A stretch of 64,000 nucleotides of DNA. Origin: Primulina eburnea (Eukaryota > Streptophyta > Magnoliopsida > Lamiales > Gesneriaceae). Shown here piece by piece: positions 37,430 to 49,200 of this stretch. The stretch is from NCBI RefSeq assembly GCF_022965805.1, contig NC_133105.1, positions 1,860,001 through 1,924,000 of the forward strand, given 5' to 3'. Below the pieces are notes generated by a model. That model was not told where the DNA came from. It worked only from the letters and a program-made list of their open reading frames with translations, and ran no database searches. Position 1 is the stretch's first letter; each line of letters opens with the position of its first letter. The position numbers were made by a program, and so were the translations under genes.

Positions 37430-37840
37430 TAATAAATGTTTTTTTTCCCATATATTCTTTTAATAATAATCATTTCATTAATACATTTTTATTTTTAAAT
37501 TTAAAATTAATTACTTTGATATTTACATTGACATCAAATTCACAGAAAATCACTATCATAAATACATGTTTATTTTTTGTTTGTTTTTCATCTATTCATT
37601 TAATAATAATCATTAATATATTTTTATTTTTAAATTTAAAATTAATTACTTTAATATTTACATTGACATCAAATTCACATAAAAGCACTATCATAAATAC
37701 ATATTTTTTTTATTTTTTCATCTATTAATTTAATAATAATCATTAATATATTTTTATTTTTAAATTAAATTTAAAATTATTTACTTTAATATTTACATTG
37801 ACATCAAATTCACAGAAAATCACTATGATAATGATATAAA
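37430..37840. repeat. 135-base tandem repeat in Helitron 2
   Basis: Three copies in a row; the landmark ACATCAAATTCACA occurs at 37531, 37666 and 37801, an exact 135-base period. The units also share AATAATAATCATTAATATAT and TTTTTATTTTTAAATT. Confidence 0.9.
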
Positions 37841-39837
37841 TTTAAATAAATTGTTAATATTACGAACATTAAAGTAATAATGGGAAAACAAATAGAGATG
37901 AGTGTGATTGAATAAAATTAAATTATTAATAAATATTAACGTCATATAAAACATTTTTTTTCATATTTAGAAGGTAGATATATATAGATTACTTATATAT
38001 CAACATTAATATGTGATTGAGAGAAAATATCTGTATGTAAGTGATTTCATTGCAAACATTTAAGTTATTTAATCAATTTTCAATATATGATGCTAAATAC
38101 ATATTACTAAATAATATATTATCTATTAATTAATCTATTAAATATATGACTTTCAGTTGTGAGCTTACTATTATATTATTTTTTGTTTTACAATTTGTCA
38201 TGTTAATGGTGTTATTTAAGCCATTTTTTATCTTAGTTTAATAAGATCATTAATAGTGTATTTAACTCAATCAAACTAATTATTATTTTAATTTAATTTT
38301 AAACTTAATTTTTATTAGTTAAATTTATATATTGCCGTCAAATAATAATAGGAAGACAAAGGGAGATGAATCGGACTGAATAAAAATAAATTATTAATAA
38401 ATATTAATGTCATACAAAATTTCTTTCTGTCGTTTAAAATAAAAATATTTTCAGACTCTTTATGTGTCAATAGAGATATGTGATTGAGAGAAATGAAATA
38501 TTACTAAATAATATGCTCTATTTGATTATTTTGTGTTCTTGCAATGAGAGGAGTTTTTTTACCTTAGCGTTACATGTTTGATTGTTATATGTCATTTGTA
38601 TTGATCATGTAATTGTGTTTGAATTGTTTATGTGATTTGTTTGTTTGCACAAAGAAAAGATAAACAAAATCAAATATCCAACAAAAATGTTTATTTTTCA
38701 ATTTTTTATTGTTGAGATATTTTTTTAATTTTTAAACACATAATGCATGTTTTCTGTTTACTTAGATTACTTAGTTTGAAGTGACTTACAAAATACTAAA
38801 AAAATTGAAATATTTCTTCGTTTTTACTTTATGTATCAGAATATCAAGAGATAATATTTTTTATTTATTGGGGCAAATATATTTCCAAACTTCTGTCTAT
38901 AAATCAATATTTAATTTTTTTACGATATTATTATATTCTCTAATCAATTTTTTTTACTTAGATTGATAGAAGACATTTTAATTTGAGTTTTTATGTTCTT
39001 GCTTATATTATTTTTGTAATATTATTTATTATGAAAATAATAGGTGAACTACAAAATTTGGTCGGTCTAAGAGTCCTCTGATAAACGATAAATATGGATA
39101 AATTATTAAAATATATAATATCCAATAGATTTTTGGAATGCGATTTTGTTCTAATTCAATGATTATGCATTATTCTAAATTTTAATTATATCACAAGTTA
39201 ACGCATGTTTTGTTGTTGCTAGATATATTTTGTCAATAATATAATATTTTTCTATGGTTTAAGAAAAATTGTGTGACTTTGTATTATATTTTTACGGCTG
39301 CTTTTCTAAATGGTTTTATTATGATTTCAAGTCACCATTTTTCATTTGTGTTTTTTTTAAAGAAGTTGAATGAATATCTATAAAACAATGACATTAATAA
39401 GGCGTCTTCTCTTTATTTGAAAAAAATATTGGAAAATTTATACAAATTGTGAATAATATGAGTTAATATTTAATTGGAGAGTGATTTATGCTCTTTATTG
39501 CTCGTATATACTTCAATTTCTTTGTTATTGTACTAAATAAATTATTTTTAAACTTTGAGTTATCATTTTTTTTTCTTATCGAGGTTCTTTGCGTTAAGAT
39601 TTTTTTATACGTTTTGGTTAGTATTGTTGGCGGCAACTGGTTAGTTTATATAAAAATAAGTATGAGAGTATACCAATCAAAGCCACATATTCTGGGTCTT
39701 CTGTTGTACGAAGAGAATAATAAATGATTTATGTGAATTATATAATTTCTTGGTTTTTCATACATATAGTCTACGAAATGCGTCAAATTTCGAACAAAAA
39801 AGTTAAGACAAACATAGTGGATGAAAAAAAAGAGACA

Positions 39838-40162
39838 TGTTGCTCCATAGTGGTCTAACCATGGTGCTTGAGCTACTATGCGGTTTAAAAGATTTGAGTT
39901 GCACCATTACTACTAGCTATAGCTTTTGGTAAAGCGGCAAGCGCTCGGTCCTATAATTGGTATCAGAGCCAAGATCACGGGTTCGATTCTCATTAATTGC
40001 AAGGAGTTCAATTCTTGGGAGGAAGATTGTTGGGTGCAATAATTGTCCCTACTTGGTAAATCGGTCGAACCATGGTGTTTGAGCAGATGTGATGTTTAAA
40101 AGATTTGATTTGCACTATTACTACTAGAGCTTTTGGTAAAACGGCAAGCGCTCGGTCCTACA
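39838..40162 (+). mobile_element. TRIM (miniature LTR retrotransposon) inside Helitron 2
   Basis: The 3' LTR (40028-40162, 135 bases) runs from TGTTGGGTGCAATAATTGTC to CGGTCCTACA, with TG...CA ends. The 5' LTR (about 39838-39954) is the same sequence with an internal deletion near its start. Between them are the primer-binding site TGGTATCAGAGCCA (39958-39971, matching the 3' end of initiator tRNA-Met), about 45 bases with no coding capacity, and a purine-rich tract TTGGGAGGAAGAT (40015-40027) just before the 3' LTR. This is the full layout of a TRIM. It lacks a clear 5-base target duplication. Confidence 0.85.
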
Positions 40163-42508
40163 TATTATGTCCTAATTTCTGTATGATATAATTCAAGCAC
40201 ATTTTTTTTATAGATATTTGAAATTAGGTCCAACTAAGTAACATGAAACATATACATATATATTAAATCATATTTAAAGCAAAATGTTAAGATCAAGAAT
40301 GATTCAGATTTAAATTTCAACGAAGCACAATGAAGAAGAAATTTAAGAATTTTATGTGTACGTTAAGTGTTATTAATGATTATGTTGCTACTTCATGGTT
40401 GTGCGACATATGTATGTCATATAAAATGTTAATATTTTGCAATAAAATAGTTTTTCAAAAAGAAAAAATTCTTCATTCAGAAAAAGAAATACATGAAAAA
40501 CAAATTGTGCATAATTCTCATTCTATTTATAATGGTATGAGAACAATTCTAAAACTTTATTGACACAATATAATAGATCAATTCTGTGCATTTTATTGAG
40601 ACATTAACCCAGTTTCACTTTATTTCCTCCAATATTATCTCGATATATTTCGAGATGACTACGAGATTGTTTTTGTCTCTTTTTTAGTCAAAGTGTCTAA
40701 CCAGCTAATTCATAACATATATGATGGTAGCATAGAAAACTCCTCGTCAAATAAATTCACTTAACCAAATATTGAAATTCAAATAAAATTCTACAATATT
40801 TCATCAAATTAATTTTGACTATCATAAAATGCTCATGAAATCTAAGTGGTTATATTATTAGATGAGATATTGAATAAGACAAATACTTTGACATATATTT
40901 GAATGATATCTCATATGCATATCTTAATTACATTATTCGTATCTCTTCTCAATATTTTTAAAATACAATAATTAATTTTGTATATCGTTCCACAAGATAT
41001 AAAATATTATAAAACAAAATATAAACTCGATATAAGAAAATTTGTTTTGTTTCAATGAATAATATAATATTATGTTCTAAACGCAACAAATGATATTGAA
41101 ACTATATCATCCTCATGACATGATGCACGTAATCATTATTTCAAAGCTTCCAAAAAATGACGATCAAGATGACTTTCTTGAATTGCGTCAAATTAAATGA
41201 GAACACAATTCTAGGATATAGCCATTTGAAGAGATTTCAAGTATTTTTCTCACAGTGATTGAGAAATAGTTGTTAAAAATTTGTTAACTTTATAGCTATA
41301 TGTTGTAATATCGATACTAAATATATAAAAATGATATCACAATATTTGAAGAAGGTGCAACACTATTCATTGGTTATGTTGTTGAAAAATATATATGTTA
41401 TACATACTTTTAGTCACAAGTGAAAACTTATCACGAGTAAAAGCATTTTTTCTTAGGAGTTATAGTTGATGATTTTCAAAAACTGAAAAATCATTTAACA
41501 ACAAAAAAATATTCGGAAAAATAAGATTATCAGATAGAAACAATGTAGAAAACCGAAAAAATGTCGTGATAAAGAAGCAAATTATGAGCATGTCAGATCC
41601 CGGATAAAGATTGTAAATAACATAAAAGATGTTAAAGACGATCAGATACTTGCTGAGCATACCAAAATAGTTATATGCATATTATAACAAACTACGACAA
41701 AGAGTTGTTGAGTTGTCAAAATCAATCAAGAAGCATATTGGAAAGCGTGTCGAATGGATAAGATAATTTTTCTGATTCATATACCGTCTATGGTCATATT
41801 TTTTTATTTTATATGGCTTGGTTTGTTTCAGTTGAGAAATATTATTAGCCATGTTTTAATTCAAATAAATATTATCAAAATTTCATACATATATTTTCAG
41901 TAGTTTAGGTTTTTACGTGCAACGCACGTGCATTTTTCTAGTTAATGAAAATATATAAATTTTTAGTCATCAATATGCATTCTTGCTGAAACTTTCGTCT
42001 TTAAATATTTCAAATTAACACTTTTAATTCTTAACTTTTAAAAATATGCATATTAAAAAACGATACATAATTAGTACTCAACATTAATTTTATTGTTAAA
42101 CGTAATTGTAGGGACTAATTTGTGATATTTATTAAATTCTAGTTCGAAATTAATATTTAAATTAGTCACTCTAAACATTATAGGAAAATTAAAGACCATA
42201 AATAATCACATATATACCTTATAAAAATATTTATTTTTATTATATATAAATAAAAATTTATTATATATTTTTATATAAAAAAGCTATATTAAAGAAATTA
42301 TATTTTAATACTCTTACATTAAAAAAAAATTGTTCTTTTTTTGTCCCTAAATTATAACAAATATCAGAATTAGCCCTTACCATTATATATAACCATAAAA
42401 TTAACAATGATGACTAATTTGTTTATGTTTTCAAAAGTTTAAAGATTAAAAGTGTTGAGTTAATTAAAATGTTTACCCTACAATTAATATCTTATTCGAA
42501 TGATTAAA

Positions 42509-42511
<3 letters not shown>

Positions 42512-42588
<77 letters not shown>
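42512..42588. repeat. (AT)n microsatellite
   Basis: About 77 bases of alternating A and T. Confidence 0.97.
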
Positions 42589-42592
<4 letters not shown>

Positions 42593-42798
42593 TACAATTA
42601 TTTATGTCGGTGCTAATAATGTGAAATCAAGTTTTAAGTTTTAAAAAAATCAATATATGGATATAATAAATTTCTCTGATGAATTCTTTAATTTAATTTT
42701 TAATTTTGTACGAAAATTCCATTTTATGATTTTACATTTGCTTTCATTTAATAAAAATATGGGTAAATTATATCTGCTTACTGCTGCGCAATTTATTT

Positions 42799-42819
42799 GG
42801 GGCAGGGGGGTGGGTGGGG
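42799..42819 (+). other. Potential G-quadruplex tract
   Basis: Plus strand reads GGGG CA GGGGGG T GGG T GGGG: four G-runs with loops of 2, 1 and 1 bases, fitting the intramolecular quadruplex pattern. It stands out sharply from the surrounding AT-rich DNA. Confidence 0.8.
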
Positions 42820-43310
42820 TATGCTGAACAATGTCGTTGCTCACACAACTTGAATATAAAAACATGAGTCTTTTTCGTCCATTTCTTCGATTGATTTAAT
42901 TGGGGAATGGCCTTCACTCATGCATTTATTGGTGTGTAAGAAAATATTGTTTTTTTCTCCTAGCATGCATCACAAAATATATAAATTAAAATAATGAAAA
43001 TATAAATTTGTGTCGAAACGTGGACAAATTAGTTAGATAGAAACAATGTAAGATTAAAAAAGAAAAATGTGTGTATATCTAAAACTGTTGCCCTTTAATA
43101 TGAATCATACACAACAGCAACGTAAAATTTGTAGAAAATTTAAGGTTCATTTACAACTCCTATGTCGGTACAAGGTACTTGGAAATTCTTCCGAATTAAA
43201 AGAGTTGATGTAACTCTATATTTTCATTTTTTGTTTATTATTATTGATGTTATATTAAAAATCGAAGTTTTTATGATTGATGCATCTGCAGAGAATGTTG
43301 TTGATATACT

Positions 43311-43716
43311 TATAAGGTGACCGAATTAACCGATTAGTTTTAAAAAAAAAATTGTGATTTACTTTTAATTATATATATAATTTTTTTGAACACTACAGTT
43401 TACACAAATTCATAAAAACATAAAACCACACACATCACAAATGTATAAGTTTTATTTGAACACAATTAATACATATTATATCGAATTTAAAATTAAAATA
43501 CTTATAAAAATTGATAAAAAAAATTATTAAATAATAATATTTATTATATCTGTTAATTCGGTTAACCGATTTCAAAATTTTGAAAACCGTAACCGAACCG
43601 ATATAACCGATTCTTTTTAATTTGAAAACAAAATTTCCGAAATAACCGAACCGAATTTCCGAATTGATTCGATTCAGTCGGTTAATTCGATTTAACCGAA
43701 ATTTTCCTCACCTCTA
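43311..43716. mobile_element. hAT-like non-autonomous element
   Basis: Left end TATAAGGTGACCGAATTAAC and right end TTTCCTCACCTCTA are roughly inverted (TATAAGGTGA against TAGAGGTGAG). The subterminal parts are packed with CCGAATT, AACCGA and CGGTTAA copies, typical of hAT derivatives. No transposase frame. Target duplication not recognised, so the borders are approximate. Confidence 0.5.
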
Positions 43717-44306
43717 ATTATAGGTGGATATGTCACTCTTGTCATTTATACCAAAAACTACGTTCGTCTACTCTGGAGAGTACAAGAAAGGTAAGGGTCA
43801 TTGTTAAATCTGGAGCCCCAATTGCATTTGGGGACTCATTTGAAAATGTTGTTCCCCACTTTGGAATTATAAGTTCATATATTTGAATTGAATCAAAACC
43901 AGTCATAATCCAAACTCATTTGGCGCAATATCAGCCCAGATTCATGCACCGGTCAACGTCCATAAAAATTATTTTTACTCCTCCATGTGTTTCTTGCATG
44001 TAAATTAATAGTAGCACATTAATCGATACTCGCCGTATTTTCTTGCTGAATTTTTGGTCCCTTTCACGAGTTATCCAGCGATTTCTCTCTAAAACAATGG
44101 TCACTACTTGTATATGATTGTGATCCAAGTTTTTCCAGCTATGAACTAAGTGCGAGAAAGACTTGTTCCAAGGCGACTTCTATTTTTAATTATTTCATCT
44201 TGGTTTTTTCACGACAAAGGCATTGTTTGAATTTAGAGTATATATCTTCAAATTTCACATTTTCCCCATTTTATGGTTCTGCAGTATTTTGGGTTTGGGA
44301 AAAAGA

Positions 44307-45698
44307 ATGGTGTCGTGTTTTCCTTCGTGTAGAATAGGAAGAATAATGGGTTGGGTTCAAGTTGTGCTAGGAGGTCTTGTTATAATCGTGAGCTTATCCA
44401 CACTGGGTAAGCTCTACTCTGCAGGAGTTTTCTTACACAGTGACCATATATGTCCCCATCTCTATGATGTTAAGCATGTAGTGCTTCAAGAAATCGATTT
44501 CAGAGCTCTAGCAGCTCGAGTAGATGAAGTGCTTAACAAGATGGAAAGCCTCCAAGAGAATCTTGAATCAGCCGTGCATCGAATGAATAACAACAAAGTC
44601 AGTATTTCAAGTTTGGAGTACAAGGAGTTCTTGGAAGACGAGGTGATTAGGCCAATCTATAGAGCCTACATTGCTCTCAGGCAAATTCGTTTCCCGAAAA
44701 TCGAAGGGAGCGAAAACATTACTATAAAAGAGGATCCTTTGATCAATACTTTCGTAGTCGAGGAGATTCGGAAGTACATAACACCTAAAGGGAATAGGTT
44801 GGGTAATATCAACATATATGGATCCGACAATGTCTACAACACGATAGGGCATGCTTGCGTGCTTATGAAGAAAGAATTGGAAGAGTATATGGATTATGAT
44901 GTTGGATCTTATTGTAAAGATGATTGGAACTTGGGTCAAAAGCTTATGGTTCACGGGTGTGATCCACTGCCTCGAAGACGTTGCTTGACACGAGCCTCTA
45001 AACTATACTTGAGACCTTATTCGATCAACGAGTCACTTTGGAGGATACCAGAGGGAAGAAATGTGAGGTGGAGTAATTATCAGTGCAGAAACTTTGAGTG
45101 CTTATCTAGCAAGAATCCAAAACGAGGTTATTCAAAGTGCACCGGATGCTTCGAAATGGAAAAGGAAAAACTCAAGTGGATTACAAACACTACCCTTCCT
45201 ATAGATTTCTTGATCCAAGATGTTTTATCAATCAAACCGGGGGAGATAAGAATCGGTTTGGATTTTGGTATAGGCACAGGGACATTTGCAGCACGAATGA
45301 GAGAGCAAAACGTGACCGTAGTTTCGACAGCCTTAAACTTAGGAGCCCCTTTTAGTGAAACCATTGCTTTAAGAGGCTTGATCCATTTATATCTGACATT
45401 GAACCAACGCCTACCCTTCTTTGATAACACGATGGACTTGATTCACACTGCAGGCTTTATGGATGGATGGCTCGACTTACAGCTGTTAGATTTCATCTTG
45501 TTCGACTGGGATCGTGTTTTGAGGCCTGGTGGATTGCTATGGATCGATAGGTTCTTCTGTAAAAGGAAAGACTTGGATGAGTACATGTATATGTTTTTGC
45601 AGTTTAGATATAGGAAACACAAGTGGGCACTTGCTCCCAAATCTAAGGATGAAGTTTTTCTTTCAGCTTTGCTGGAGAAGCCTCCTAGATCACTTTAA
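44307..45698 (+). CDS. Membrane-anchored SAM methyltransferase-like protein
   Basis: A single exon of 463 residues. It resembles the plant family of S-adenosyl-methionine-dependent methyltransferase-like type II membrane proteins (Arabidopsis At1g29790/At3g05390 group, from memory); substrates are unknown. Seen in sequence: one membrane segment near residues 13-35 (MGWVQVVLGGLVIIVSLSTL), a coiled region around VDEVLNKMESLQENLESAV, a Cys-rich middle (CDPLPRRRCL, YQCRNFECLS, YSKCTGCFEM), the SAM-binding motif I at about residue 316 (IRIGLDFGIGTGTFAARM), and a post-motif region FFDNTMDLIHTAGFMDGW with DRVLRPGGLLWIDRFFC. The first ATG in frame (44307) gives the expected short cytosolic start; the upstream in-frame stretch to 44223 has no ATG. 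No lesions seen. Confidence 0.9.
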   Translation: MVSCFPSCRIGRIMGWVQVVLGGLVIIVSLSTLGKLYSAGVFLHSDHICPHLYDVKHVVLQEIDFRALAARVDEVLNKMESLQENLESAVHRMNNNKVSISSLEYKEFLEDEVIRPIYRAYIALRQIRFPKIEGSENITIKEDPLINTFVVEEIRKYITPKGNRLGNINIYGSDNVYNTIGHACVLMKKELEEYMDYDVGSYCKDDWNLGQKLMVHGCDPLPRRRCLTRASKLYLRPYSINESLWRIPEGRNVRWSNYQCRNFECLSSKNPKRGYSKCTGCFEMEKEKLKWITNTTLPIDFLIQDVLSIKPGEIRIGLDFGIGTGTFAARMREQNVTVVSTALNLGAPFSETIALRGLIHLYLTLNQRLPFFDNTMDLIHTAGFMDGWLDLQLLDFILFDWDRVLRPGGLLWIDRFFCKRKDLDEYMYMFLQFRYRKHKWALAPKSKDEVFLSALLEKPPRSL

Positions 45699-46265
45699 AT
45701 AATATGTTGATGCAATAATATGCTTCTTCCTCTTCTCGTTTTGTCCCCATTATTAATTATCAATTTACTCATTTTACACGGTATCGTATAATTTCATTCG
45801 CATACAAAATCAAATTTTTTTCTACCGGTGCATTCATGTATATCAAAGATTATTGATAAGAGAGAATAGAGATGAGATACAAGTGTTCCGCTTTCATAGG
45901 ATTGGATCTTCCATTAGGTGTTCAGCAGAAAGGGTCTGTTAATAGATTCGATTGTCTAATTTGAGCAATGTTTACTCCACGAGACTGTTGAATTTGTGCG
46001 ATCACACAAAGTTGTTGTATACTTGCACTTGCGGGTAATAATACCCAAAGGCATTTAACCCATCAAATTGCAAATTTTTCCTCGAATCGATGGCGATATT
46101 TGAAATCCCAATTTAAGAACTGTCATTGACGAACAATTGCACTAGAAACAATAATGTCACATTTCATCATGCTGAATCTGTCTTTGAATTCAATATTACA
46201 AGATTTCCTACCACAAAAAGCATGGATTTCTTGATCACGCCTCAATACATGCTTTCTAGCTTTCA
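45699..46265. other. Intergenic, convergent 3' ends
   Basis: Lies between the 3' ends of the plus-strand methyltransferase-like gene and the minus-strand PUX10-like gene; presumably the two untranslated regions. Nothing else seen. Confidence 0.6.
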
Positions 46266-49200
46266 TTAGTTCAACTCCACAAAAAGACTCGCCTGAGGAT
46301 GTAATCCTGCTTCTTTAAGTGATAAAGCAAGTTTCTCCGGCCCGTAAACAATACGAGGAAAGTTGGAGACTAGCCTGTAGCTGTCAACTTCCAAACAGCC
46401 TAAAGAATCAACATAGTCATACAGAGACTGTATTGTTGACGTACAATGAAACCTCCTATCTTTTCGCTCTCCAGAAGGAAAACGAACCAAAACCTGAAAA
46501 GAGACAATAGGTGTCACAAACATAGGCAGTAGCAGAGAACACCTAAACCCTGTTGGGTTCTAGGACCATTGATCTAAATGTCAACCGACGCCGTTCCTCT
46601 GGAAATGTCTCAACGCCAACAGATAAGCTTTCGCTTCTTTTGAAAATGACAGGGCCAAAGCCACAGCTAGCATGCTACTCATAGTAAAAGTCACTAGTGT
46701 GAGCACGCAAGAATGAAGATGGTCACTGATTACGGGAAATGGAGAAGGGATTCCTACCTATTTATTTGATTTGTTTTTCGGTTTTCATTACCTTTGGTGG
46801 AACAAAACAATTAAATACTCGTGAATTTCTTACAATCTCATTTCTTCAACTATGCTTAGCAACCAAGCACTTACAGACTCCTTGTGGGACACCAAGTCTC
46901 CTACTAAACAATAAACACAGATTTTGTTGGGAAGATTTGAAATGGTTTGAAGAAACATCGATGACCTTTTTATTAGTCAAAGACTCAAAATACAGCCAAG
47001 ATTTTGTCCAATTGTAATTTGATTTTAAATTTAAAAATTGTAAATAAATAATTCTTTAAAGCGTTTCAAAGCTTCCCAAAATCAATATTTACTTTAGTAT
47101 GAGACCCAGGCCCCACAATTTCCTTTTTTTCAATCACGGAAATATTGGGATTAAATGGGCTGGTAATGTGATAAAATAACTTGCTGTAGCCTTTAAAATA
47201 AACTTTAACAGACCATGATTAAAATTTGGGATTAACTTGAGCATACGCACCTCAGTACTCCAGTACAACTAATTAAAAGAAACACTCTAGAACATGGGCT
47301 TACTTGAGTAACATCAGGCCCTTTCTCTGGTTCTGCGCCTAGTGATAAACATTTATCCTCCCGCATCTTAGCTAGTGCAGCTTCTTTCGCAGCAGCTTCC
47401 TGCAATGTTTTTTCACGAGCTACCTCTTCCTCCTTCCTTTTCCTCTCAGCTTCAGCAGTTTCACGTTCCAGTTTTTCTAGCTCCTCTTTCCTCTGGCGCT
47501 CCCTAGCCTAACAAAGAACATCAAAGAAAGTTAAAGAGATGTAATTCTACAGGCAACATTTTAAGGGACAACAAAGGAACATTACTGATGGCTTCAGCAA
47601 AGTTGACCTAAAATTAAAATGACCAAATTACAGTACGACATACTTGATCAGTCTCAAGTGCTGCTCGATAAGCAGCATCCTGTTCCTCTCTTAGACGCAT
47701 ATTGTTTATTCTTTCTTCGGCTTCGAGCCTGGCTGAAACAAGAACAGAAGCACTTTCTTCAAGCACTCTCTGCAACATTGTCACCATTTCTTCAGGAGAT
47801 TTAGGGCCCTCGATCTAAGCAATTAATGAGAAAAGAACTTAATGAGAACACAACATAAAACCCAAATTTAAGACGGAGCCCAGGGAGAAAAACAAGCATC
47901 TCAGAAAATAGCATATTGGGCTGCGCAACGAAAATTCTCATAAAAAAATAAGAAAGTCTTTTATATGTAGGACTCATTTAAAATCTTAATATTCCTCCCC
48001 TTTCCATTTTAGTTATTCCATTCAAACTTCACAAAGGAAAGAACCATACAAGGATATTGACAATTGAAAAGGTAACAACAAATGCATGAACTGCAACAGA
48101 TTAAAACCATTTAATCGATAAAGAAAGGCTTGTGGGACACCGATTACATGGATATTGACAATTAAAAAGACGACAACAAATGCATGAACTATAACAGATT
48201 AAAACCACTTAATAGATAAAGAAAGGCTCGTGGGACAACGAACTATATCATAGAGAATAGAAAAAAATTTCTTCTTAACCAAATATTTTCCTTAGAGCTC
48301 AGTTTTCTAAAGCTGGCAATAACGTATAACAAAATCCAGTAGTGACTGCAACGAGAGGTCAACCAAAGGATATACTATAGATAAAAGCGAAATAACAACT
48401 TGATAAAACTCTTTCTTGTCTTTACAGATTAAGAAATGAGCAAACCAGAATGAAACCACAATAACAACGTTAGAACAAGGATATGTGACAGTGGTCACAA
48501 GCCTCGTGTTCTCAGTTAAACATCATGATGGACAAGAACATTAGCCAAAAGAAATCAAGATATGAGAAGAAAGTTAAATGCAAAAGAAATCAATATATCA
48601 CCAATATGGACCATTTCATATTTATTCCTTAAATTATGCCCTATCCTCGAGAGAGTTTATTTATCAAATATGATTAATATCACATAAGGAAACATGGAAT
48701 TTCTTCCTTCAAGTAAATTAAAAAGTTACAGGAAAAAAGGGCCTATCTACAACGGAAAAAAGTATAAGTGCAAATATTGCTGAAGCAGAAATTCCAAATA
48801 ATAGCTGACCTATAGTACCAACAGAAAAGAGTGCTGGATATGTAAAATCAAAATTTGAAAGCTAATCTTCATGAAATTCATTTGACAATGATCCAGATAA
48901 TTTTTACCTCTAAATCCATTTGAAACAATTCATAAAGGAAATGCTAACATGAGACCACAAGACTAAGAAATGCCTCCCTCTAGAGAGAGGGGAGAGGGGA
49001 ACAAACTTTTGACCAGTTATGCAATGATAGTGATATTACCAACTGAATACCATTTAAATCACAAACTTGAGGGACAAATAAGGGGATGAGTTTTGATGTT
49101 ACACCAAGTCCATAACCAAAAGTTATCAAGATTTAGAAAATCAGTAGAAGATTCATCGAGCATAAAATTAGAAATATCATTTTTGCAAAAAATCAATAAC

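Larger units (their letters stand above)
36820..41941 (+). mobile_element. Helitron-like element 2 (non-autonomous, about 5.1 kb)
   Basis: Begins with TCTATATAAATATACCAATT immediately after the CTAG of element 1 and ends with the same signature: hairpin ACGTGC-AAC-GCACGT (41915-41929), eight bases, CTAG (41938-41941), then T. The body from about 38100 to 41941 aligns by eye with 33850-36819 of element 1 with scattered differences, except for an extra block of roughly 0.9 kb (about 39095-40030) holding unique DNA and most of a TRIM element. Several short frames, such as 40330-40563, recur in damaged form in element 1. I could not recognise Rep or helicase motifs. Confidence 0.8.
41942..43310. 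other. AT-rich intergenic region
   Basis: No gene seen. Holds a long AT microsatellite (42512-42588) and a G-rich, possible quadruplex tract (42799-42819). Confidence 0.6.

Noticed and set aside
39958..39992. tRNA-like string TGGTATCAGAGCCA with GGTTCGATTCT, first considered as a tRNA gene or SINE promoter
   Set aside because: It sits between two copies of the same LTR and is followed by a purine tract, so it is the primer-binding site of a TRIM; no cloverleaf can be built.
44223..44306. N-terminal extension of the methyltransferase-like frame
   Set aside because: There is no ATG in this stretch; the first ATG at 44307 gives the normal family start.
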